Shown here in pieces: positions 55,901-64,000 of a DNA stretch of 64,000 nucleotides. The translations under genes were made by a program, and so were the position numbers. Location: assembly GCA_954871525.1 (NCBI GenBank), contig OX940862.1, forward strand, positions 41,222,232 through 41,286,231. The letters are read 5' to 3'. Under the pieces are notes generated by a model, which saw nothing but the letters and a program-made list of their open reading frames with translations, had not been told where the DNA came from and ran no database searches. Positions within the stretch are counted from its first letter, which is position 1. Each line of letters begins with the position of its first letter. Origin of the DNA: Parietaria judaica (Eukaryota; Streptophyta; Magnoliopsida; Rosales; Urticaceae).

Positions 55901-56847
55901 CGAATCATCAACATTTGCTCGTCTTCATGGAATCTTGTTAGATTCACTTCGTAGCCCTGCTTCTTGCTGTGGGACTCCGATGCGTAGTGCCCGAGCTTCA
56001 GACAATTGTAGCACTTCACCATGCTCTTGTCTCTACGGGTCATGGTGCATTCCTAGCGGGGTGAGCTACTCTCGCGACCTCGCATGTCACGACCTCACCC
56101 TCAACCTCGGCCTCTACCACGTGTTTGACGATCTCCGTCGTACCCGCTACGACTCGACGAGCTTGAAGAAGACTCAGCTCCATGATTCTTTTGCTTGGCC
56201 ACCTATTCTGCATGAGTGAGCAGGAGGTGCTTCTCATCTTCATTCTTCAGCGTGACGCCTCCCATTTGCTTAGGCATCGCTTCTTGGCTTCCTAGATAAT
56301 TCTCGAACTCTACAAGTGATGGTTGAACGGTTCTTCCTTGTACAGCAATAACGAAGCTTCGATACTCTGGTGTCAAGCCATGAATGATGATCCTCTTGAT
56401 ACGAGCCTCTCCGATGATGGACTTCAGATCTAGTTCGCCAATCTCACGACATATTGACTTGACCTTGTGAAAATACTGAGCAATCGTCATGTCGCGTTGT
56501 GAGATTGATAGTAGCTCATTCTCTAAGAGTTGTTGCCTCGCATCATTCTTCTTTGAGAAAAGTATCGTAAACGTCTCCCATGCTTCTTTTGGCGTCTTGT
56601 CGTCTGGAATGTGCTCCAACATTTCTTCTTCAACGGTGGTCTTCAGGGCGAACATGACTTTTCCTGCTTTGATTCTCCATTTGCACAAGATGTCGTTAGC
56701 ATCTTCCTCCGGTGGCGTAGTTTTGCTTCCGCCGACGACCTCCCAAAGGTCATGTCCTTGCAAATAGGACATCATGCATGTTGCCCACGTATTGTAGTTA
56801 TTGTTGTTGAGTTTCTTGATTCTTCCGGGGAATTGGAGATCACCCAT
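55901..56847 (-). pseudogene. gag: Copia gag
   Basis: Starts at ATG 56847 (MGDLQFPGRIKKLNNNNYNTW) and is open to 56203. It is a UBN2/gag-type domain with YLQGHDLWEVV, WRIKAGKVMFAL, KEAWETFTILF, LENELLSISQRDMTIAQYFHKVKSI and LTPEYRSFV. The Arg/Gly-rich and CCHC zinc-knuckle part (CYNCLKLGHYAS, about 56000) lies downstream in broken frame. Confidence 0.85.
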
Positions 56848-56989
56848 CGTGTTAGCAGTACCTTGACAAAAAGAAAACTCACACAGTAAAATCTCAAGAA
56901 ATCGTTTCTGATGTGGAAGATCAGTCAGATTCGCAACCACAAAGCATACTAAGAATTTCAAAAGACTTGACAAAAACACTCACAACCCC

Positions 56990-57001
56990 GCTCTGATACC
57001 A
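56990..57001 (-). other. Met primer binding site of copia element
   Basis: TGGTATCAGAGC on the minus strand, one A-T pair after the LTR, is a perfect match to the initiator-tRNA-Met site used by plant copia elements. Confidence 0.92.
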
Positions 57002-57003
57002 AA

Positions 57004-57095
57004 TGTAGGTTCCAAATCGATCCCTTGGGCTTATATCACGAACCATCCACTCATACAATCAGACTCACACTGATATATATATCACGAACCATCCA

Positions 57096-57137
<42 letters not shown>

Positions 57138-57414
57138 CTAGAGGAGGAAAAACGAATAGTGAATAGAGTGGAGAGTGATACTATTGAAGAAATATTTTGT
57201 TTTGTAGTTGATTCAATGCAACTCATTGTTGCTGCTTTTGTAGGCAGGGAAATACAACTAAAAATACTATGATACCCTCACACGATTTGGGCATCAAGTA
57301 AAAGACATCATCACAATGAATATAAAACTAATAAAATGAATTTTTTCAGCAAGTATAATACGTGTTAGCTAGCTAGGTGGCATTATTATTGATAAGTCTA
57401 GCTTACGATCTTCA
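57004..57414 (-). mobile_element. 5' LTR of copia element
   Basis: This 411 bp LTR (minus: TGAAGATCGTAAG to GGAACCTACA) pairs with 52618-52971. The extra length is an expanded TA run and a partial duplication of CACGAACCATCCACTCATA around 57040-57100. Confidence 0.9.
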
Positions 57415-57419
57415 GTCTG

Positions 57420-58198
57420 GAGGGTGACCGGAAAATGATCTCCCTCCAGCGAAAAATATTCTTATTAAAAATATCCTAAAAACATTTCTCAAATATTAAA
57501 ACGCTTCAAAAACGCAACCGAAAATTCTAGAAAATTATTCCGCACACAACAATGATTTCGGCAAAAATTTATCTCGTGAAAATCGCGAATATCGTTACAT
57601 GATCCAAAACTTTAGCTCTTATACCATTGAAAGAATTCTCCCAATTTTACCGGTCAATTAACAGTAAAAACATTAATTGAATTCCAAATACTATAATCGA
57701 TGAATCACGTAGCGTAGAATAAAATATACCTCTTGTTGCGTGCTTGATCTTATTCCCGGAGTTCTTCATTGTGGATCTTCGGGCACACAACTTCAATCAC
57801 CAAGCGAAGCCTCTATCGGTCCATCTCACAAATGGAACGCCTACGCACGTCTCTACGTTTGAGGTCGGAATATCACCGGATCGATGCTAGTTGGATGCCG
57901 GAGATTTGATGGAGAACGGTGGCTTCACGGTGGAGCTTTAGGCAGTGCGCGAATCCCGAGGAGGGGCTAGGATGGCTCGCGGGTAGAGAGAGAACGGGAG
58001 ACTAGTTTTTGGGTGCTAAAACTCTTTCATATTTATAGACCCTAGGTTTCTCTTAATTGGGCTTTACTAATTAAAGCTCGTAAGATATTAATTAATCAAA
58101 TTAATTATTAATTAATCAATTTTTTTTATTAATTACTCATATTAATTATTGTGGTTCCATGTGGGCCCAATCCCGGTCTTAGGGCATAATTCATTTCA
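57420..58198 (-). mobile_element. 5' LTR and leader of an older LTR element
   Basis: The LTR at 57628-58198 starts (minus) TGAAATGAATT and ends GAATTCTTTCA. A Met-type primer site (TGGTATAAGAGC, 57615-57626) follows, then leader sequence that the copia element interrupts at 57414. On the far side the leader continues left from 52612, so 52300-52612 belongs to it. A minus-strand TATAAATA lies near 58030. No coding domain remains. Confidence 0.65.
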
Positions 58199-58242
58199 GT
58201 GACCACCATGTCTGGACCAAGGTCTTAGGGCATAATTCATTT

Positions 58243-59099
58243 CAGGGGCGCAGCCACGTTGGGCCGAGCGGGGTCGGCCGCCCCCACTTGATTCCGACAT
58301 GTAACGTTAATATATTAATATCTATACACTAATATATAGATAAAATAATAAAACTACCACAACAGACTATTATTGCAAAGCAGTCCAGTGGGAAAGAACT
58401 CATACTTTAAGTTTAAACCCTACATGCAATACCCAAGATCGATTCCTTCCAACACCATAATTTGTTTTTAAAATTAGCTATAACTACAAGTTTAATTATT
58501 CAAAATTATGGTATTTTAATTTTTTATAATAAATTATGTTCTTTTTTATTATTCTCTCAATAAATAATCTTATCATAAAATAATTATATAATAACACAAT
58601 AACTAGTCAAACAAAATAATAACCCAATATGTCTTATAAGTATATTGTTAATAATATACCAATATATTTAATAATTACATTGTTAATAAATTTTAACCTT
58701 TAAATTTTTTTGATTAATTTAATCAATTCATATTTCAACTTGAGTAACACTTGGGTTCCGTACAAAATACAGAATGTGATTAACACTTTAACTCAATCAA
58801 TGTAAATCAATCATAGCTATATTAGTATATTTATATATTACAAAATTAGAGAACGCCAACTATTAATCAATTATTCAGAAGATACAAAAAAAAAATACTA
58901 ATTTTTTTACACATTAAAAACTTCAGAAAGCAATTATGACAATAATAAGATTGTATTGAATTTTTTTGAACACGATAATTTGTAGAATACAACTAAAATA
59001 CAATACATATAATTAGTTTCAAAGTTATTTCTTACTTTAAAAATTACATTGTCTATTGATTTTCGCCCCCACTCATGAAATTTTCTAGCTTCGCCGCTG
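58243..59099. mobile_element. Non-autonomous hAT element
   Basis: The ends are inverted: CAGGGGCGCAGCCACG left and, read inward from the right, CAGCGGCGAAGCTAGA. Both fit the plant hAT consensus CAG-G/C-GGCG-AGCC. Inside lie CGCCCCCACT on both flanks and AT-rich filler without coding capacity. The left flank ATTCATTT resembles ACTCATTT at about 59126, just beyond a TA run that follows the right end. The duplication may therefore have been pushed away by microsatellite growth. Confidence 0.65.
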
Positions 59100-59125
59100 T
59101 ATATATATATATATATATATATATA
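59100..59125. repeat. (TA)n microsatellite
   Basis: Thirteen TA units abut the hAT right end. They are not explained by either neighbour. Confidence 0.9.
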
Positions 59126-59454
59126 ACTCATTTTGTTGTTTAATACGTATGAATACACGTAGATATAAGTTAACCTTACTTGTTTTCATCATTAACTAAC
59201 AATAACATATATATATTCCTCCATATGAATTTATTGCATAAGTCCACTCTGCTGAGTACATTCAAAGGACAATCATACTAGCAAAAGGAAAAAATTATAG
59301 CGAAACTACTCAACTAGTTTATTGCCTTAATATCCGCTCTTATTCTCACATTTCAAAGAAAAAGCAAACAGAAAAAGAAAATAAATTACTCCACGAATTC
59401 ATTGCATAAATAATCACTCTTCTTCTTTCGCGGGGCTATATCTATATCATCTGC

Positions 59455-59998
59455 TTAATGCTTTTGGCTCTCCAATTCAGCTGCACACCACAAATATATA
59501 CATTTCATATATATTTATATATATATACATGTATATAATATGAATAATTTTAAAAAGTTTGGGCAACAGAACATACCAACATCGTGTACTTAGCGCATAA
59601 ACAAAGAACGGGATTATACATAGTTCGTTCATATATGTACTTTAACATGATAATGCACGTGCAGATATATAAAACTTTGGGTATTTTATTTGTAATAAAT
59701 AAAAATAGGATAATTATATATATTTATATGCATGTATAGTTCGTACTATATATATATATATATATATGTATATGAATAAATATAAGCATAAGAGAGACGT
59801 ACCAAAGTGCTCATTCTTGCAGACATCTTTGCACTTGGGATAGCAATATTTGATGCCATGTCCTTCGGACTTGCATGTATCGTGGCATGACAGGTAGCAC
59901 ATCTTGAACGACTCGGAATCCACCGTCGCCCTTGCCTCCGCCCCCGCAAACACGGCGCACAGCACGAGCAACGCCACGAGCTTCTGGTTTAGCGCCAT
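59455..59998 (-). CDS. Ole e 6-like secreted six-cysteine peptide, gene 1
   Basis: The CDS joins exon 1 (59803-59998) and exon 2 (59455-59480) across a 322 bp intron (G|GTACGT...GTGCAG), giving 73 residues. The start is ATG 59998. An upstream in-frame ATG would lie before the TATA box. Residues 1-23 are a signal peptide (MALNQKLVALLVLCAVFAGA). The mature part has the C-x3-C-x3-C...C-x3-C-x3-C pattern (CYLSCHDTC and CYPKCKDVC) of the Ole e 6 pollen-protein family. The last exon adds AELESQKH. By family analogy it is a secreted peptide made in pollen or another tissue, and its function is unknown. It is paralogous to the gene at 61111-61716, with the intron at the same place and phase. Confidence 0.85.
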
Positions 59999-60098
59999 TG
60001 AATTCTTTGATCGTCTTTGCCGAGCTAGATTCTGTCTGTACTTGGTGTTGATGTTACGAGAGTGAATTAATGGATGAAGATGTGAGTGATGGACTTGG

Positions 60099-60106
60099 TA
60101 TTTATA
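60099..60106 (-). promoter_or_regulatory. TATA box of Ole e 6-like gene 1
   Basis: TATAAATA on the minus strand lies about 100 bp upstream of ATG 59998, a typical core promoter distance. Confidence 0.75.
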
Positions 60107-61110
60107 GGGCAATGAAGACCCGAAAGAGAAGGTGTCTCTTGAAAGTATGTGAACAAGATTGGTCAAAGCTTATAAGGCAACGTTGTCGGAGAGTAATTTG
60201 ACCGAGACTTTTTTTATAAGGTCTAACAAAATGTTCAGTTCTTCACGGGTCACTCTCCACATCTCTCAAAGCTTGACGTTTAATAATTTTTCTTAGAGTT
60301 ATTTGTACGATTAACTAGGTCCTTGAGAAATACTGGAAATGTCTTATTTATGATGCACATGCAGATCTAAATTAAAATAAATTTTTTATTTTAAGATTCT
60401 AGTTTGAATTTAGTCATTTGATCAATTAATTAACATAACATTATGAAAATATTTAGGACTTTTCTTGGTCAAGAATATATTTTTCATTTAATCAAATAAT
60501 GAATTATATTTAAATCACAAGGATATAAGCCATTGCCGCAATTTGTGCCAAATTTACAATAAAATCATTATAAAAGAGTCATTTCCATTATTTTTTAAAC
60601 GAGTAGGCCAAATTAGTACATCTCTCGTAATAGTAGGGCCCATAACGCAAGTAAATATTTTTCTTATTATATATAATTAATAATAAGAAACAGATAGATA
60701 AATTAAATAACATGGAACTGGCAACTCTCCCCTAATTTAATGATCGAAATTTCCACCGTTATTATTATCTATATTCGAAGAAAATTATAACAAGAAGAAA
60801 AAAAAAAAGAAAAAAAAAACATGATAGAACATCCTGCATTAGTTTACATTTCTATATGTTTATGAATTACTAGATAGTCTTAACAAGGCATGATAAGAGA
60901 AAGAAACTCCAAAAATTTATTTTTATTAATCATATCCACTTGTTATTATTACATGTCAAAGCATGATAAGAAAATATATCGCCTCTCTAATTTATTACAA
61001 AAATATTACTATTCTTACTACAATCCAAATAATATAAAAGAAATTAAAAAACTCCTCAACTGGGATCATTTTTTTGTGGGAGCATACAATATCTGAAGCT
61101 CTCAATGCTT
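60107..61110. other. Intergenic region between the paired peptide genes
   Basis: AT-rich sequence holds the upstream region of gene 1 and the 3' region of gene 2. Poly-A/AAG-rich tracts lie near 60790-60820. I see no further gene. Confidence 0.55.
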
Positions 61111-61716
61111 TCAGCTTTTCAATTTATCTGCAAATACGACAAGCACAAATATCATTATATATTCCTAGGGTATGTATATCAAGCACTTAAACACAAACTC
61201 GACCATTTTTACTGGCCAAATTCTACCATTTTTACTGGACGTGCGTATCTATAGTTTTTTTTTTATTATTATTTTTGTAAACATTTCGCATTATGTCTTT
61301 TAATTATCGTTATTTTTGCATCCGTTTTAAGAATGTAATTTCGGGTCAAGGGTTTTATAAATATCTTCAATTAAAAAAAATAACTCCAAAATTACATATT
61401 GAGTTACTATATTATATATACATTACTTTAACATACAATCAAATACTGATATATATAAATGTGTGTGAAGGAAGCATGTCCATGCATGGAGAGAAGAGAG
61501 CATACCAGCACTCTTCTTGGCGGAGCATTCGGCCTCGCACTTGAACTGGCAGTAAGTGTAGCCGTCTCCGCCGGCTTGGCAGGCGGCGTGGCAGGCGTTG
61601 TAGCACTTCTTGAAAGCTTCGAGATCCTTCACGCCCTCCGCCGTTGGGACCTGCAACGTGGCCGCTAACACGGCGCACAAGACGAGCAACGCCACAAACT
61701 TCTGGTTCTGGGCCAT
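61111..61716 (-). CDS. Ole e 6-like secreted six-cysteine peptide, gene 2
   Basis: The CDS joins exon 1 (61506-61716) and a 17 bp exon 2 (61111-61127) across a 378 bp intron (G|GTATGC...TTGCAG), giving 75 residues. The start is ATG 61716 (MAQNQKFVALLVLCAVLAA), a signal peptide. The mature part has CYNACHAAC and CQFKCEAEC, the same six-Cys spacing as gene 1. Exon 2 encodes DKLKS and the stop, in the phase (1) used by gene 1. Without the intron the frame would run on into a non-homologous tail, which supports splicing. The two genes are tandem duplicates about 1.1 kb apart, both on the minus strand. Confidence 0.87.
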
Positions 61717-61803
61717 TTTTTCTATGTCTTTGCAACTTCCCTGGCTTTGTGCTGTTGCGAGTGTCAATTGATGGTGATAGTTGGAAACTGAAATGGAGGT
61801 TGG

Positions 61804-61811
61804 TATATTTA
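61804..61811 (-). promoter_or_regulatory. TATA box of Ole e 6-like gene 2
   Basis: TAAATATA on the minus strand lies about 90 bp upstream of ATG 61716, in the same relative place as in gene 1. Confidence 0.65.
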
Positions 61812-62222
61812 AAGGAAAAATGGGACCTAAAATAGAGGCCTTTATTGGCCACGACTCAAGCTTTTGTGGGTCGTCCATTTTAAGGCAAATAATAGATGAA
61901 AATAATATATATAAGTCCTCCAAAAACAGATTAATTTTTTAGATAGTTATTTGTGGATAAATTTATTTTCCTCGATTATTTGTAGCAAATAAATTTATTT
62001 ACACGATTATTCTGTGGCAAAAGTCATTGACGTTGGATTTTTGTAAAAAGTAGACAGAATAAATAATTAAAAGTCACGTTGAGTTACATTTAAATACCAC
62101 ATCATGAATAAATGATAATGCCTACATGTCCTTTATGCGTGACAAATGTGACATGTGGGCCTTTTTATATCGTGGCACTTAACAATCAACACAGTCTATT
62201 TTGTTACACAAGTTTAATGTTA
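61812..62222. other. Upstream region of gene 2, no gene seen
   Basis: AT-rich. A TTTATTT and CGATTATT motif recurs at 61950-62010. No coding sequence is supported. Confidence 0.5.
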
Positions 62223-63959
62223 GGTGACGTTCACTTCGCATAGTTGATTGATTGTAATCGTAACCGTACTCGTAATTTTCATAGATCATTGGAAACGTAA
62301 TCGTAATTGTAATCGATTACGGTGTCGGTGTTGTAGACGGCGTTTTGCGACGCCTTACAGTCACAAGAATAATCAAAAGAACACAAATAATTATGAACCA
62401 CGAATATCCTTGATTTATTGTGATTCCGAGAGGACCCGGTTTCTTCCGTTTATTAGCTTGGAAAATCGAAGATTACACACTCTAATCCCTGGGAAATCAA
62501 GAATGCTATGAACAAGCAGACTCAAGAACTCAAGAATAATTCTCTCAAACTCACGATATAATGGTACTGAATGAATTTACACTGAGTCTACATGCATATT
62601 TATAGGCTTGTAAGGTTTCTAGATTGTTCCCACGAATTGTGTTAGGGTTTCCTTCTTTCTTGTTATGATCGTTGTTGACCTTCTTTATTTGCGTTGGATA
62701 TCCCACGAAATCCTCAATAGAATGAACCAGCTTCCCTCTTTTCTCGCGATCTCGAATGACTTCTTCTTTTAATTCGATTGGGTTTTCCCGATGAGACTCC
62801 TCTTCGTTGAGCTTCTATCCGATGCACTCTCTTGTCGCGATGAGGTCTTGGTCTCTGGTAGATTCTGACTCCTCGTGAGCTTCATCGCTGTTGGGCCTTA
62901 ATTCGCTCTATCTTTTGACGGGCCTAGAACCTTTAAGTAACCTTGTCTCCATTCTTTGTCGTTTGCACATAAAACGACATCAGTAGTGTTGAGGGATGAT
63001 TTGACAAAATCTGACCTTAACAGGTGTTTACTTGTACTGTTGTAATGAAGAAATGAATGCTCATTACATTGTTTAGTAGGACACAGTATACAACGTAATC
63101 ATACCAAACTATCCTTGCATTTATTATCCTTATTTTTTAAATATCTAACTACTGATAATGAATTTTTCAACATGCATTGAACAAAAATACGTAAATTTTA
63201 AACATGTATTAGACTATTAAAGTACATAGTGTATATATATAAAGAAAATTCAATATGCATAATATCAGATAATTTTGCACCTTATGAACTCAATATACAT
63301 GATGTATCAAACTAACTTGATACACAGATGTTATTAAAAACACGTCTTATTATTATTTGCTTTATAAACTCTAAAAATAAGATAATTTCTAAAACGTAGT
63401 AAATAATATACCAACACGATAAAATAAATAAATTCAGGCAATATTGAATTCTCATCAAGTTCAACAGGATAAAAAACAATAAAATAAACCATTCAACACG
63501 AAACAATAATAGTAGTAGTACCGAATTTTGTGAGGGAAAAGGAATCCAGATATTGACTGATTAAGTCCGAAAACAAAATCGACATTACCTTCACCAAATT
63601 TTTTAGAGAGGATCTGTAACTCAATTCAGAATTTTGGTGTAGGTGAGGAGATGGAGTCTTGAGGGGAGTGGAGAGAGTGGAGAAAAGAAAGTGGTGAGGC
63701 TGACACGTGAATAGTGGAGAAAATATAGAAAGGGTAGTTATTTGAGGGTAGTTTAGATAAAATGAAAAAAGAGGGAATATTGTAATCATAATTATGTGAT
63801 TTTTGTAATGTCTAGTCTTTTAAAATAGGATTTTTTGTTTATATTGTAAAGAGCATTACGTTGCATATCTTAGTAATCGCAATTGAACATCGTAATAAGT
63901 AGTTGTGCTTATTACGATTACGACTGATTACGTCCAATTACGCCCAAGTGAACGGGGCC
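62223..63959. mobile_element. PIF/Harbinger-like non-autonomous element
   Basis: The 3 bp duplication TTA flanks it (62220-62222 and 63960-63962). The ends are inverted repeats: GGTGACGTTCACTTCGC left and GGCCCCGTTCACTTGGGC read inward from the right. Both termini are rich in CGTAAT and ATTACG units, as in Harbinger MITEs. Without the nested solo LTR the element is about 1,040 bp. It has no transposase frame. The 98-codon minus-strand open stretch at 63493-63789 is low complexity and not convincing. Confidence 0.75.
62332..63022 (-). mobile_element. Solo LTR of the Tat gypsy family
   Basis: Minus-orientation LTR (TGTTAAGGTCAG to GCCGTCTACA), homologous over its length to 1140-1755 and flanked by GGTGT at 62327-62331 and 63023-63027. 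It is 691 bp because it has about 75-80 bp (near 62795-62880) that the full element's LTRs lack. A solo LTR with an intact duplication indicates recombination between the two LTRs of a former full copy. Confidence 0.93.
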
Positions 63960-64000
63960 TTAGTGATTATATCTCCGTAATCATGTGCAGAAGGGAAAAT

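Larger units (their letters stand above)
52618..57414 (-). mobile_element. Ty1/copia retrotransposon, degenerate
   Basis: It is 4,797 bp, with a minus-strand 5' LTR at 57004-57414 and 3' LTR at 52618-52971, flanked by GTCTG at 52613-52617 and 57415-57419. The minus-strand order is Met primer site, gag, protease, pre-integrase/integrase, RT and RNase H, the copia order. The LTRs differ mostly by TA-run expansion in the 5' LTR. A GC-rich foreign-looking segment replaces part of integrase and RT. The insertion site is internal sequence of the LTR element at 57420-58198. Confidence 0.93.

Noticed and set aside
63493..63789. 98-codon minus-strand ORF rich in Ser, Leu and Pro
   Set aside because: Low-complexity sequence inside the Harbinger-like element; no transposase or host domain.
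1..64000. CRISPR arrays, bacterial operons, rRNA or tRNA genes
   Set aside because: None seen. The tandem arrays lack the direct-repeat/unique-spacer structure of CRISPR, and all signals point to plant nuclear DNA.

Overview
This window looks like nuclear DNA from a eudicot plant, possibly an asterid. It is AT-rich, has plant-type introns, and is dominated by plant transposon families. The only host genes I can model are two tandem, minus-strand genes near the right end (59455-59998 and 61111-61716). They encode small secreted six-cysteine peptides of the Ole e 6 type. Each has a signal-peptide/cysteine exon and a tiny last exon.

Left part (1-12870): the 3' end and 3' LTR of a plus-strand Ty3/gypsy element (family A) come first. 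A nearly complete 11.7 kb Tat-lineage gypsy element follows (1140-12865), with equal 616 bp LTRs and the target duplication AGCAC. It has gag, protease, RT, RNase H, a second RNase H and integrase, all broken. It also has a tandem-repeat block and an antisense gene with its own TATA box.

Middle left (12871-32496): an hAT-like remnant, a possible solo LTR and a decayed CACTA transposase come first. A large CACTA assembly follows from a CACTA terminus at 18969 to about 32496. It carries a TNP2-type transposase pseudogene, a multi-exon TNPA-like gene ending in an Ulp1/C48 protease domain, a Transposase_32-like gene and an antisense zinc-finger gene. Between them lie arrays of the palindrome GCCGCGGC, decayed at its CpG, some in higher-order units.

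Middle right (32497-38773): a minus-strand copy of gypsy family A, cut off inside integrase. It had inserted into a roughly 970 bp foldback element (38774-39745).

Right part (39746-58198): degenerate long LTRs of one family lie in both orientations, two of them next to a Met-type primer binding site. Also here are a 590 bp hAT MITE with a perfect 8 bp target duplication, a 1.5 kb GC-rich repetitive block, short tandem arrays and a scrambled segment. A complete-length but dead Ty1/copia element (52618-57414, target duplication GTCTG) sits inside an older LTR element.

Far right (58199-64000): a non-autonomous hAT element, the two Ole e 6-like genes, and a PIF/Harbinger-like element (62223-63959, TTA duplication). 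The last contains a solo LTR of the left-hand gypsy family (62332-63022, duplication GGTGT). Elements have repeatedly inserted into elements, and most coding lesions whose codon change I could infer are consistent with cytosine deamination.
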